Assembly: GCA_013002535.1 (NCBI GenBank)
Contig: JABDJK010000032.1
Location: 1 to 57,261, forward strand
Direction of reading: 5' to 3'
Origin: Hyphococcus sp.
Lineage (GTDB): Bacteria; Pseudomonadota; Alphaproteobacteria; Caulobacterales; Parvularculaceae
Length of the DNA: 57,261 nucleotides
The translations under genes were made by a program, and so were the position numbers. The notes beneath the pieces were generated by a model, which worked only from the letters and a program-made list of their open reading frames with translations, searched no databases and was not told where the DNA came from. How positions within the stretch are numbered: position 1 is the stretch's first letter; the number at the start of each line of letters is the position of its first letter. Shown here piece by piece: positions 26,181-34,785 of this stretch.

Positions 26181-26209
26181 GTGCGGTTTCCCTAGGGATG
26201 GCTATCTAT

Positions 26210-26226
26210 TTAGCATTATCTGCTAA
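26210..26226. promoter_or_regulatory. Putative Lrp-type operator (inverted repeat)
   Basis: TTAGCA-TTATC-TGCTAA is a perfect 6-bp inverted repeat with a 5-base spacer. It lies in the space between the divergent Lrp gene and the leucine dehydrogenase gene, 30 bases upstream of the Lrp ATG. Lrp-family proteins bind palindromic AT-rich sites of this size. Binding is inferred, not shown. Confidence 0.4.
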
Positions 26227-26386
26227 GCGTCAAGCTTTGAATTTCCCATTTTGCATGAAACCGCTTTGTGAATTTCGCAAGCTTGCGCCAGCATCGGCTT
26301 CCGCGCTATGCGGCGCGCGGAGAAAGCGCGAAATTTCACGCGCATTCCCGCTAAAATTAAACCGCTGACAACAAAAAGGAACAGGC

Positions 26387-27436
26387 ATGCAATCGCGCGA
26401 ACTATCCGTTGAAGGCTGGGAAAAAATTGTCCATTTCACAGACGATGATGCGGGTCTAAATGCGCTTATTTCGATACATGACGGGACGCTCGGGCCGGGC
26501 TGCGGCGGTTGCCGGATTTTCCCTTATCCGGATTTTGAAGCGGGCCTTGAAGACGTAAAGCGCCTGTCGCGCGGCATGACTTTTAAAAATGCGGTTGGAA
26601 ATATTCCATTTGGCGGCGGCAAGTCGGTTATTTTCGCCGATCCAAAAAAAGATAAAACGCCCGAAATGATTAAAGCGTTTGCGCGCGCTGTCGATAGCCT
26701 TGACGGCGCCTATTACACTGCGGAAGATTCAGGGGTTACCGAAGACGACATTGCCCTCATGCAAACGGTGACAAAATATGCCGCCGGCATTGGCAAAGAC
26801 GGCATCGGCGGCAACCCGTCGCCATTTACGGCTCGTGGCGTCTGGCGCGGGATGCAAGCGGCGGCGCGGCATCATTACGGGGCGGCGTCGCTCGAGGGTT
26901 TGCGCGTTGCAATTTTGGGCGTTGGCGCTGTCGGCATGGAACTGGCGCGCCTTCTCCATGAAGAGGGCGCCAAGTTGATTGTCGCTGATGTTTTCCAGCC
27001 GTCCCTGGAAAAAGCCGAAAAGGAATTCGGCGCTGAAATCATGTCGCCGGAAGATATCATCGCTGCTGATGTTGATATCTTTTCGCCATGCGCCCTTGGC
27101 GGGTCGATCAATGAAAACACCATTGATCGCCTGCAGGCGAAAATCGTTGCGGGCGCTGCCAATAACCAGCTCCGCACGCCAAATATGGATCAGGCGCTGG
27201 CTGATCGCGGCGTTCTTTATGCGCCGGACTATGTGATTAATGGCATGGGCGTCATTTCTGTGGGCTTGGAAATTCTCGGGCAGTGGACTGAAGACGAAAT
27301 CATCCGCCGCACCGATGGTATCGGAACCCAACTCACCGAAATATTCACCCGCGCCGAGAAAAACAACGTGCCGACCGGCGCCGTCGCCGACGAGTTGGCG
27401 CTGGAAATCATCGAGCGCGGTCGCAAGGCGGCTTGA
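26387..27436 (+). CDS. ldh: Leucine/valine/phenylalanine dehydrogenase
   Basis: This 349-residue NAD-dependent amino-acid dehydrogenase deaminates branched-chain (or aromatic) amino acids to 2-oxo acids. The substrate-binding and catalytic lysines are visible as Lys67 (RGMTFKNAVGN) and Lys79 (PFGGGKSVI), as in Bacillus leucine dehydrogenase. GPGCGGCRIFPY, NPSPFTARGVWRGM, the nucleotide-binding AILGVGAVGMELARLLHEEGA and VAGAANNQLRTP complete the pattern. AAAGGAA lies about 6 bases before the ATG. The divergent Lrp regulator and the downstream thiolase suggest amino-acid-responsive catabolism. Specificity among Leu, Val, Ile and Phe is uncertain. Confidence 0.93.
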   Translation: MQSRELSVEGWEKIVHFTDDDAGLNALISIHDGTLGPGCGGCRIFPYPDFEAGLEDVKRLSRGMTFKNAVGNIPFGGGKSVIFADPKKDKTPEMIKAFARAVDSLDGAYYTAEDSGVTEDDIALMQTVTKYAAGIGKDGIGGNPSPFTARGVWRGMQAAARHHYGAASLEGLRVAILGVGAVGMELARLLHEEGAKLIVADVFQPSLEKAEKEFGAEIMSPEDIIAADVDIFSPCALGGSINENTIDRLQAKIVAGAANNQLRTPNMDQALADRGVLYAPDYVINGMGVISVGLEILGQWTEDEIIRRTDGIGTQLTEIFTRAEKNNVPTGAVADELALEIIERGRKAA

Positions 27437-27525
27437 GCCACAAAAAATTATGCGGTTTCGCGCGACTCTTTCGCGCGTGCGCTGTATAGACCAAAGCAAA
27501 TGAACTTATTCCAAGGAGCAAACTT

Positions 27526-28713
27526 ATGAGCAAGCAAGATCCAGTCGTCATCGCCGGTATGGCGCGCACGCCCATCGGTAATTTTCTCGGCGCCTTTAAC
27601 GGCGTTCCGTCGCCGGACCTCGGCGCGACGGCAATCGACGCGGCTTTGGAGCGGGGCGGCGTCAAAAAAGAAGATGTTAGCGAAGTCCTGATGGGCTGCG
27701 TTTTGCCTGCTGGTCTCGGACAAGCGCCTGCACGTCAGGCGGCGCTGGGCGCCGGCCTCCCGAAAGAGGCAGCATGCGTAACGGTTAACAAGGTCTGTGG
27801 GTCCGGTATGAAGACAGTGATGATGGCGAGCGATGCCATCGCAGCCGGTTCGGCGGACATTGTTGTCGCAGGCGGCATGGAATCCATGACCAACGCGCCG
27901 CACCTTCTCCCAAGTGGCCGCGCAGGCGTGAAGTTCGGCAACGGGCAAATCTTTGATCACATGTCCTATGACGGCCTTGAAGATCCTTACAGCGGTCATA
28001 CCGCGATGGGTGTCTTCGCGGAAAAATGCGCCCGCGAATGGCAGTTCTCGCGTGAAGATCAGGACGAGTATTCCATGCGCTCGGTGACCCGCGCCCAGGA
28101 CGCCATCAAGAATGGCAAGTTCAAGGACGAAATCGTCTCCTACGAAGTCAAGACCCGCAAAGGCTCGGTCATGGTTGAGGACGATGAAAAGCCAGGACTT
28201 GTAGACGCATCAAAAATTCCAAACTTGCGTGCAGCCTTTGAAAAAGACGGAACCGTGACGGCCGGCAACGCCTCAGCGATTTCCGACGGCGCCGCGGCGC
28301 TTGTCGTCATGCGCGAGTCCACTGCCAACGAAAAAGGCGCAAACGCTATCGCGCGCATCGTCGGGCATACTTCGCACGCGCAAGAGCCGGAATGGTTTAC
28401 GACTGCGCCGGTGGGCGGCATCTCTAGTCTTCTGGCGAAAACCGGTTGGTCGGTTAACGACGTCGATCTCTGGGAAATCAACGAAGCGTTTTCCGTGGTG
28501 CCTTTGGCGGCGATCCGCGAGCACAAACTCGACGTTGACAAGGTCAACATCCATGGCGGCGCCATCGCTCTCGGTCACCCTATCGGCGCTTCCGGCGCGC
28601 GCATAATCTGCACGCTCATCAACGGCTTGAAGCAAACCGGCGGCAAAAAAGGCGTTGGTTCGCTCTGCATTGGCGGCGGCGAGGCGGTCTCGATTGCAAT
28701 TGAGATGATGTAA
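27526..28713 (+). CDS. Acetyl-CoA C-acyltransferase/acetyltransferase (thiolase)
   Basis: This 395-residue thiolase has the acyl-accepting Cys91 in TVNKVCGSGMK, His351 in GGAIALGHPIGASGAR and the second Cys381 in LCIGGGEAVSI. GGMESMTNAPHLLP and WEINEAFSVVPLAA are also typical. The length and motifs fit the biosynthetic acetoacetyl-CoA thiolase/AtoB group, so it could make acetoacetyl-CoA or cleave 3-oxoacyl-CoA in leucine/isoleucine breakdown. AAGGAG precedes the ATG. It follows leucine dehydrogenase by 89 bases and ends at a strong terminator at 28751. Confidence 0.93.
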   Translation: MSKQDPVVIAGMARTPIGNFLGAFNGVPSPDLGATAIDAALERGGVKKEDVSEVLMGCVLPAGLGQAPARQAALGAGLPKEAACVTVNKVCGSGMKTVMMASDAIAAGSADIVVAGGMESMTNAPHLLPSGRAGVKFGNGQIFDHMSYDGLEDPYSGHTAMGVFAEKCAREWQFSREDQDEYSMRSVTRAQDAIKNGKFKDEIVSYEVKTRKGSVMVEDDEKPGLVDASKIPNLRAAFEKDGTVTAGNASAISDGAAALVVMRESTANEKGANAIARIVGHTSHAQEPEWFTTAPVGGISSLLAKTGWSVNDVDLWEINEAFSVVPLAAIREHKLDVDKVNIHGGAIALGHPIGASGARIICTLINGLKQTGGKKGVGSLCIGGGEAVSIAIEMM

Positions 28714-28750
28714 TTATTCGCGCTATCGCGCGCTAACTTCCTGAAATGAA

Positions 28751-28777
28751 AAGGCCGCGCGCCGCGCGGCCTTTTTT
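28751..28777 (+). terminator. Strong rho-independent terminator after the thiolase gene
   Basis: AAGGCCGCG-CGCCG-CGCGGCCTT gives a perfect 9-bp GC-rich stem, ending in a run of six Ts. It sits 37 bases past the thiolase stop. The A-rich left flank (GAAAAGG) means it may also stop minus-strand transcription from the amidohydrolase gene. Confidence 0.92.
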
Positions 28778-28818
28778 ATTCACCCCAGAGCCTCAATCTC
28801 AACTCCGGGGGTAATGAA

Positions 28819-30891
28819 TTACTCTCCGCTAACCGCCGGAACATCCGTGAACGGTTCAATGCCGAATTCCGGATAGATTTCTGATGGAAAATATACTTTG
28901 CCGCCGCGCGAGACCATGGCGATGGTTTTGATCGCTTTAATGTCCGCAGTCGGGTCGCCGGGAACGAGAAAGAAATCGGCAAGTTTGCCGGGTTCAATGC
29001 TCCCTCGATCCTCAAAGCCGAGATAGGCCGCCATATCTGTGCTGGCGCGCTTCAAGGCCTGCGCCGGTGTGAAGCCGAATGTCGTGAAGAGTTCAACCTC
29101 GCGGTGAAGATTAAAGGCGCCGCCAAGATCCGTGCCCGGCACAATAACAATGCCGCGCTCATGCATCATGGTGAGAAGATCAATAATCTTGTCGAAGGCG
29201 GCGCGATAGGCGGCGTCTTCTTCTTCGTCAGCGACATTCAAGAGCGCGACTTTCGCGTTGCGCTGAAAGCCGACCGGCATGTTGTCGACATAATCCAGGG
29301 CGCCGGCGCGGGTTTCACCATTACGGCCGAGAAGTCCAAATTCATGGATGACGGTCGTCGGGTCAACGACAATGTTATTATCTTCCATGAGTTGCAGCGT
29401 CGTTTGCACTTTCTCGGAATTCAAATCGAGATCAGCAAACATCGCCATGCCGGTGATGCGTTTTAACGTCCGCGTGTCGTCTTCGGGACCAAGCACCCAG
29501 GACAGCATTACCTGATTGATATGAGTGATCTCATCATAACCGGCTTCAATCATTTCATCAGGCGTTGAGAATGCCGGGATGTGACCGGCGACGCGCATGC
29601 CGTGACCATGGGCGGCGTCCGCCATCGCCGGGACCCATTCGCCTTTGACGGACGAATAGATTTTGATCTGATGATAGCCGCCGCGTTCCGCATACATATT
29701 GACGAGATCGATGGCTTCTTGTTCTGTCGAGGCAAGTTCTCCAGTAGAGTTGTTGGTCTCGCTGACGCCCTCAATGAAACCGCTCATGGAGATGCGCGGG
29801 CCGGCCAATTGTCCGCTCTCGATCTTCTCCCGCAACGGTTCGAGCACATCCATCTCGTTGCCCATGTCGCGAACGGATGTGACGCCCGCCAGTAAATTCA
29901 GGATCGCGGCGTTGTCGCTCATATGGGCGTGCATGTCATAAATTCCGGGGACAAGCGATCCGCCGGCGCCGTCAATTTCAACTTCGCCCGGCGCAGTCGG
30001 CGTCGCAAGCGGATCGACGCTGGCGATAGTCTCGTCTTCGACGACCACCGAGACAGGATCGGTCAGCGACAGTGTTTCGGGATCAAAAACACGCACATTG
30101 CGAATGCGCACTGGCTCGGCGTATTGGCGCGCGAACCGCGATTGAATGTCTTCATAGCGATCGGCGTTATATTTCGCCGCCAGGTCGCGCAGGCGTTTTT
30201 CTTCGGCCTCAAACCCTTCGCGGATGACGATGAAGCGTGGCGAAATATATGCAAAGAAAAGATTATCATAGTCGAGAATGAAATAGTCAGGGTTCAAATC
30301 GGCGCCCGAAATCGCATAGGCCTTTGCGACGACAGAGGCGGTCTCTCCGGCAATGGTCAGCTCTTCCATTTCCGTAAGGCGCAAATTGCCAGCGGGGAAA
30401 GCCGGAACCGTCATGTCGTCATCGGCGAGCAGAACCCGCGCGGCGATGAACGGCGTGTAAGGGCTGCCAAATTGCGGGATATAGAGCGTCGGCTCGGTAA
30501 CTTCCGCTTCGCCTTCGCCGGCTGCATCCCTCCAGCGTGCAACGCCGTCGGCGATTTCGAAGGTCTCTTCGATCTCGTTTCCGAAAGTCGTCTTGCCGGC
30601 GATGGTCCAGCCGATGGGCAAACCATTTTCATCGAAGGCGACGGTTTCGTTCATGGCCGGGCCGCGGCCATTGTTGGAAAACTGATAGTCGATCTTGGCG
30701 GCGTCACCGACAGTTGTTGCAATCACATGGCCGACGCGCGTGCCGCCTATGATAACCGCGAATTTTTCCTCAGCTGCGGCAACTGACGGAGATGTATCTT
30801 CAACTGGCTGATTGGCGTCATTGCCGCCGGAACAGGCGGCGAGGGCGAAGGCGGCGGCGCCCGCGATAAGGCGGAGGTCGAATTTGATCAT
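28819..30891 (-). CDS. Lipoprotein amidohydrolase with large N-terminal domain
   Basis: This 690-residue exported lipoprotein has a signal peptide with lipobox ALAAC (Cys20). Residues ~40-270 form a beta-rich domain ([35 protein letters not shown]) not found in ordinary cytosolic amidohydrolases. A metal-dependent hydrolase of the imidazolonepropionase-like group follows. DMHAHM holds the His321-x-His323 pair, IKIYSS offers the lysine, VAGHIP and ITHINQ supply histidines, and VPGTDLGG holds the catalytic Asp. The closing [22 protein letters not shown] is the usual end. Substrate unknown; peptidase or esterase-like activity on small amides is possible. It is divergent from gcdH. Confidence 0.85.
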   Translation of the reverse strand: MIKFDLRLIAGAAAFALAACSGGNDANQPVEDTSPSVAAAEEKFAVIIGGTRVGHVIATTVGDAAKIDYQFSNNGRGPAMNETVAFDENGLPIGWTIAGKTTFGNEIEETFEIADGVARWRDAAGEGEAEVTEPTLYIPQFGSPYTPFIAARVLLADDDMTVPAFPAGNLRLTEMEELTIAGETASVVAKAYAISGADLNPDYFILDYDNLFFAYISPRFIVIREGFEAEEKRLRDLAAKYNADRYEDIQSRFARQYAEPVRIRNVRVFDPETLSLTDPVSVVVEDETIASVDPLATPTAPGEVEIDGAGGSLVPGIYDMHAHMSDNAAILNLLAGVTSVRDMGNEMDVLEPLREKIESGQLAGPRISMSGFIEGVSETNNSTGELASTEQEAIDLVNMYAERGGYHQIKIYSSVKGEWVPAMADAAHGHGMRVAGHIPAFSTPDEMIEAGYDEITHINQVMLSWVLGPEDDTRTLKRITGMAMFADLDLNSEKVQTTLQLMEDNNIVVDPTTVIHEFGLLGRNGETRAGALDYVDNMPVGFQRNAKVALLNVADEEEDAAYRAAFDKIIDLLTMMHERGIVIVPGTDLGGAFNLHREVELFTTFGFTPAQALKRASTDMAAYLGFEDRGSIEPGKLADFFLVPGDPTADIKAIKTIAMVSRGGKVYFPSEIYPEFGIEPFTDVPAVSGE

Positions 30892-31028
30892 GGAGTACCC
30901 CGAATTTTGCTGGCGCTTTTATGTCACAGGCCGCGAGCCCCGACCATACCGCTTTGCCGCAAGGGCGGCGCTTTACGAACCGGGGTCTGCGGCGTTACAA
31001 GCCGGGCAATATTTCACGAGAGATACCG

Positions 31029-32207
31029 ATGACCGACAAACAGACCTTTGACTGGCAGGACCCGCTCAGTCTTGAAACCCAACTTTCCGACGAAGAAAAA
31101 ATGATCCGCGACGCCGCGCGGGGCTATGCGCAGGACAAACTGGCGCCGCGCGTTCTTATGGCCAATCGCGAAGAGCGATTTGATCGTGAGATCATGACGG
31201 AACTTGGCGAGCAGGGGCTTCTCGGCGCGACGGTGGCGGAAGAATATGGCGGCGGCGGCGCCAGCCATGTGGCTTATGGGTTGATCGCCCGCGAGGTTGA
31301 ACGCGTCGACTCTGGGTATCGTTCGGCGATGTCGGTGCAGTCGTCTCTGGTTATGTATCCGATTGAAAGTTTTGGGTCTGAAGATCAAAAGAAAAAGTAT
31401 CTCCCGAAACTCGCGACCGGCGAATGGGTTGGCTGCTTCGGGCTCACTGAGCCTGACGGCGGCTCGGACCCCGGCGCCATGCGCACCAAAGCGGAGAAAG
31501 TCGACGGCGGCTACAAGCTGAACGGCGCGAAGATGTGGATCACCAATTCGCCGATCAGCGATCTCGCGGTGGTCTGGGCGAAATTAGACGGCGAGATTCG
31601 CGGTTTCATCGTTGATCGCGATACGGAGGGTTTCAAGACACCAAAGATTGAAGGCAAGCTTTCGCTTCGCGCCTCGATCACGGGTGAGATCGCGCTTGAT
31701 GACGCGATCGTGCCGGAAGAAAATCTGATGCCGGGCGTCAAGGGTCTGCGCGGCCCGTTCTCGTGCCTCAACAAGGCGCGCTATGGAATTTCCTGGGGCG
31801 CTATGGGCGCGGCGGAATTCTGCTGGTTGGCGGCCCATCAATACGCCATGGACCGTATTGTTTTCGGCAAACCGATTGCGGGAACACAGTTGGTGCAAAA
31901 GAAACTCGCGGATATGCAAACCGAAATCGCACTTGGTTTGCAAGGCTCATTGCAACTCGGCCGTCTTCTCGACGCCGGCGCCTATGTCCCTGAAGCGATT
32001 TCCCTCATGAAACGGAACAATTGCGGCAAGTCGCTGGAGATTGCGCGCATCGCTCGCGACATACACGGCGGCAACGGCATCTCTGACGAATATCATGTCA
32101 TGCGTCACGCCAATAACCTCGAGACCGTCAATACCTATGAAGGCACCCATGACGTCCATGCGTTGATTTTGGGCCGCGCTATGACGGGTATTCAGGCGTT
32201 TCAATAA
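31029..32207 (+). CDS. gcdH: Glutaryl-CoA dehydrogenase (acyl-CoA dehydrogenase family)
   Basis: This 392-residue FAD enzyme is expected to oxidise and decarboxylate glutaryl-CoA to crotonyl-CoA in lysine/tryptophan breakdown. The GCDH-type segments [54 protein letters not shown] and [18 protein letters not shown] are present, with catalytic Glu371 in YEGT. The length and the RSAMSVQ/EGTHDVH signatures separate it from short-chain dehydrogenases. The ATG at 31029 is chosen; the frame upstream to 30921 lacks family similarity. Confidence 0.92.
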   Translation: MTDKQTFDWQDPLSLETQLSDEEKMIRDAARGYAQDKLAPRVLMANREERFDREIMTELGEQGLLGATVAEEYGGGGASHVAYGLIAREVERVDSGYRSAMSVQSSLVMYPIESFGSEDQKKKYLPKLATGEWVGCFGLTEPDGGSDPGAMRTKAEKVDGGYKLNGAKMWITNSPISDLAVVWAKLDGEIRGFIVDRDTEGFKTPKIEGKLSLRASITGEIALDDAIVPEENLMPGVKGLRGPFSCLNKARYGISWGAMGAAEFCWLAAHQYAMDRIVFGKPIAGTQLVQKKLADMQTEIALGLQGSLQLGRLLDAGAYVPEAISLMKRNNCGKSLEIARIARDIHGGNGISDEYHVMRHANNLETVNTYEGTHDVHALILGRAMTGIQAFQ

Positions 32208-32612
32208 GCGCGGTCAATCTTCTGGACGGGCTATTCCAACGCTTAATCTCGCGTCGGCGTCGAGGGCGTTTTGAGTTGAAAAGGATTTACAGGGTGCGAC
32301 GGTCGTCGCGAGGCGAGCGGCGCCCGAGCGCCAAATGAATTACGTCGCAGGGCCGATGACACGCATCGATCCTTGCGGCGGTTTTCACTCCCTGGCGCCG
32401 CTTAACAGACTGCGCGCTCGTTACTGCTCGCTGCGTTGGCATCCAAGGGGTTTGGCGAAGTGCGGGGCCAGGACCCGGTTGCGTTGACGGGGCGTGTGTC
32501 AACGTTGCGGCATACAACCTATACGAGCATGCAATTTGCAAATGGTTGTGCCAATGAAAAACAACAATCGGTGGTGGCAACCGGTCATAAACCCTTAACC
32601 GGGCCCGGCGGG
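32208..32612. other. 405-bp gap between gcdH and cutA
   Basis: No gene is supported. The short frames on either strand are Arg/Pro-rich and have no recognisable domain or ribosome-binding site. I see no hairpin with a T-run after gcdH. The segment is the 3' side of both convergent genes, so it need not contain promoters. Confidence 0.55.
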
Positions 32613-32954
32613 TCAATTGCGCTTCGTTTCAGCGCAGATCCAGTCGAGGAATGCGGTGGACGACCCGGCCGGGTCAACCGGCAACGCCGCAACGCAAGGC
32701 GTATCAAAGGGATGCGCGTTTATGATGGCGTCACGGGCGGCAGGCGCGGCGGCGGCCGTAGTTTTGACAATGAGCACGCATTCTTCAGCGCACTCGACCT
32801 TGCCGCCCCATTCATAGACCGAGCGCATGCCCGGCAGAATGTTCACGCAAGCCGCGCATTTGTCCGCAATGACGGTTTCAGCGATCTGATCCGCGACGTC
32901 CGCGTCAGGCGCAGTCACGTAAAGGAATACGACTTCGGTATTGGTTTTTGGCAT
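32613..32954 (-). CDS. cutA: CutA1-type divalent-cation tolerance protein
   Basis: The 113-residue trimeric small protein is of the CutA1 family. It shows VVFLYVTAPDADVADQIAETVI, the conserved KCAACVNILPGMRSVYEWGGKVE and ECVLIVKTT core, then INAHPFDTPCVAALPVD. Family members bind copper and are linked to metal tolerance and to membrane-protein folding. The ATG at 32954 is preferred because the fold begins there; in-frame ATGs at 32969 and 33044 would add basic residues not seen in the family and the latter would overlap queC. It is divergent from queC. Confidence 0.92.
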   Translation of the reverse strand: MPKTNTEVVFLYVTAPDADVADQIAETVIADKCAACVNILPGMRSVYEWGGKVECAEECVLIVKTTAAAAPAARDAIINAHPFDTPCVAALPVDPAGSSTAFLDWICAETKRN

Positions 32955-33022
32955 GTTGCGGGCCTTCATGGACAGGCGTATGACGCCAAGGGAGAGAGCG
33001 CGGCAAAAATTTGTACGCGAAA

Positions 33023-33736
33023 ATGAAAATGCGCAAGCTTTCAAAAAATAAAGCGGTTGTTCTATTTTCCGGCGGGCAGGATTCGTCCATCGCGCTCGCC
33101 TGGGCGCTTGATCGCTTCGAGCATATCGAAACGATTGGTTTTGACTATAGTCAGCGCCACGCGATTGAGCTTGGGGCGCGTAAAAAGGTGCGCTCAGTCC
33201 TGAAAGAGAATTTCGCCGAGTGGGATGCGCGTCTCGGCGATGATCTGGTGGTCAGCGCCGGTGGGCTCCATGATCTCGGCGCGACAGCGATGACTGATCA
33301 TATCGCGATAGAAGTTGCTGAAGATGGCTTACCAAATACATTCGTTCCCGGACGAAATTTGTTATTTCTGGTGCTGGCCGCTGGCATGGCCTATCGCCGC
33401 GATCTCGGCGTCATCGTCGCCGGGATGTGCGAGGCGGATTATTCCGGTTACCCCGATTGCCGAGAAGGGGCGCTTGCAGCGCAAATGAAGGCGTTGCAGC
33501 TCGGGGTTGACGCAAACGTCTCTCTGGAAACGCCTTTGATGCACATCGATAAAGCCGAAAGCTGGCGGCTTGCCGAAAAACTCGGCGGTGAAAAACTCGT
33601 TACACTGATTAATGAGCATAGTCATTCGTGCTATCAGGGCGTGCGGGCGACGCGTTACGACTGGGGCTATGGCTGCGGCGAATGTCCGGCGTGCGAATTG
33701 CGCGCCAAAGGCTGGGCGGGCTATAAGGCTGCGTAG
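33023..33736 (+). CDS. queC: QueC, 7-cyano-7-deazaguanine (preQ0) synthase
   Basis: QueC converts 7-carboxy-7-deazaguanine to preQ0 with ATP and ammonia. The 237-residue product has the PP-loop AVVLFSGGQDSSIALAWAL, the PGRNLLFL segment and MCEADYSGYPDCRE. The zinc site is built from C-terminal cysteines (SCYQG, then GCGECPACELRAKGW). The ATG at 33023 is used; 33029 is equally possible. queE follows after 20 bases and queD after that, giving queC-queE-queD in one direction for queuosine precursor synthesis. Confidence 0.96.
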   Translation: MKMRKLSKNKAVVLFSGGQDSSIALAWALDRFEHIETIGFDYSQRHAIELGARKKVRSVLKENFAEWDARLGDDLVVSAGGLHDLGATAMTDHIAIEVAEDGLPNTFVPGRNLLFLVLAAGMAYRRDLGVIVAGMCEADYSGYPDCREGALAAQMKALQLGVDANVSLETPLMHIDKAESWRLAEKLGGEKLVTLINEHSHSCYQGVRATRYDWGYGCGECPACELRAKGWAGYKAA

Positions 33737-33756
33737 CCAAAGGCCCGAGTAAAGTT

Positions 33757-34392
33757 TTGACGACATATTCTGTTAAAGAGATGTTTTATACGCTCCAGGG
33801 CGAGGGCGCGCAGGCGGGCCGCCCGGCGGTGTTCTTGCGCTTTGCCGGCTGTAATCTGTGGTCGGGGCTGGAGCGCGATCGCGCCGCGGCGATCTGCACT
33901 TTCTGCGATACGGACTTTGTCGGCGTTGATGGTGAGGGCGGGGGTAAGTTTGCGGACGCCGCCTCGCTCGCAGACGCCGTCGCGAAGTGTTGGCCGCAGG
34001 GCGGCGCCATTCCATATGTCGTTTGCACCGGCGGTGAACCGCTCTTGCAGCTCGACACAGCGCTGATAGAGGCGCTCCACGCCGCCGGATTTGAGATCGC
34101 CGTCGAGACGAACGGCACGATCGAAGCGCCTGCTGGCATCGACTGGATCTGCGTCTCACCCAAAGCTGACGCGCCCTTAAAACAATACACAGGCAACGAG
34201 CTAAAGCTCGTCTACGCCCAAAAAAAAGCGCCGCCCGAACAATTTGAAAACCTCGCATTTGACTTTTTCTTTTTGCAGCCTATGGACGGCCCTTCGCTGG
34301 CGTCGGAAACGGCGGCGGCGGTTGATTATTGCAAGCGCCATCCCAAATGGCGCCTCAGTCTGCAGACCCATAAATTGATCGGGATTCCCTGA
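33757..34392 (+). CDS. queE: QueE, 7-carboxy-7-deazaguanine synthase (radical SAM, extended cluster motif)
   Basis: QueE rearranges 6-carboxytetrahydropterin to 7-carboxy-7-deazaguanine. The 211-residue product begins with TTG (TYSVKEMFYTLQGEGAQAGRPAVFLRF) preceded by GAGTAAAG. Its cluster motif is Cys-x14-Cys-x2-Cys (AGCNLWSG...AAAICTFCDTDF) instead of the canonical Cys-x3-Cys-x2-Cys. This is the variant known from Burkholderia-type QueE. YVVCTGGEPLLQLD is the SAM-binding Gly-Gly-Glu-Pro motif, and VETNGT and ISVSPK/CVSPKADAPL are substrate-loop segments. It sits between queC and queD. Confidence 0.94.
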   Translation: MTTYSVKEMFYTLQGEGAQAGRPAVFLRFAGCNLWSGLERDRAAAICTFCDTDFVGVDGEGGGKFADAASLADAVAKCWPQGGAIPYVVCTGGEPLLQLDTALIEALHAAGFEIAVETNGTIEAPAGIDWICVSPKADAPLKQYTGNELKLVYAQKKAPPEQFENLAFDFFFLQPMDGPSLASETAAAVDYCKRHPKWRLSLQTHKLIGIP

Positions 34393-34422
34393 TGGAATAC
34401 CGGTGACGAAAGGAATGACGTT

Positions 34423-34785
34423 ATGCGCATCGTCAAGTCGATCAGTTTCGACGCCGCGCATTTTCTCGACCACGACCCGCGCGAGCGGCCCTATGCGCGC
34501 ATGCACGGGCATTCGTTTACGATGGATGTGGAAATTGCCGGTGAGCCCGACCCAGTCACCGGTTGGGTTGTCGATTTCGCCGAGGTTGAAGAGGCGCTGA
34601 ACGAATTGCACGAGCAACTCGACCACCGGCTCTTGAACGATGTTGAGGGTCTTGAGCGCCCGACTTTGGAGAACATCTGCCGTTGGGCCGCAGGCAAATT
34701 GAAAGTAAAGTTCCCGCAATTGCGGCAGGTGCGGGTGTCGCGGCCATCGAATCGCGAAACTTGCATCTACGACGTTGAGGGTTGA
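34423..34785 (+). CDS. queD: QueD-like 6-carboxytetrahydropterin synthase homologue lacking the usual cysteine
   Basis: The 120-residue PTPS/QueD fold protein is expected to make 6-carboxytetrahydropterin from dihydroneopterin triphosphate. Zinc ligands are visible as His13 (FDAAHFL), His28 and His30 (MHGHSF). QLDHRLLND holds the Asp-His pair, and SNRETCIYDVEG holds the pterin-binding Glu. In ordinary QueD a catalytic Cys sits four residues before the HGH motif; here the position is Tyr24 (RPYARMHGH). WVVDFAEVEEAL is conserved. It completes queC-queE-queD. Its 3' end overlaps the convergent sterol-desaturase gene by 19 bases. The fold is clear; the exact activity is less so because of the missing Cys. 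Confidence 0.85.
   Translation: MRIVKSISFDAAHFLDHDPRERPYARMHGHSFTMDVEIAGEPDPVTGWVVDFAEVEEALNELHEQLDHRLLNDVEGLERPTLENICRWAAGKLKVKFPQLRQVRVSRPSNRETCIYDVEG

Noticed and set aside
29923-30786. 287-codon plus-strand frame opposite the amidohydrolase gene
   Set aside because: The minus-strand lipoprotein amidohydrolase has a signal peptide and metal motifs; this is its shadow.
32287-32616. Arg/Pro-rich 109-codon minus-strand frame between gcdH and cutA
   Set aside because: Composition typical of non-coding GC-rich sequence, no start context or domain.
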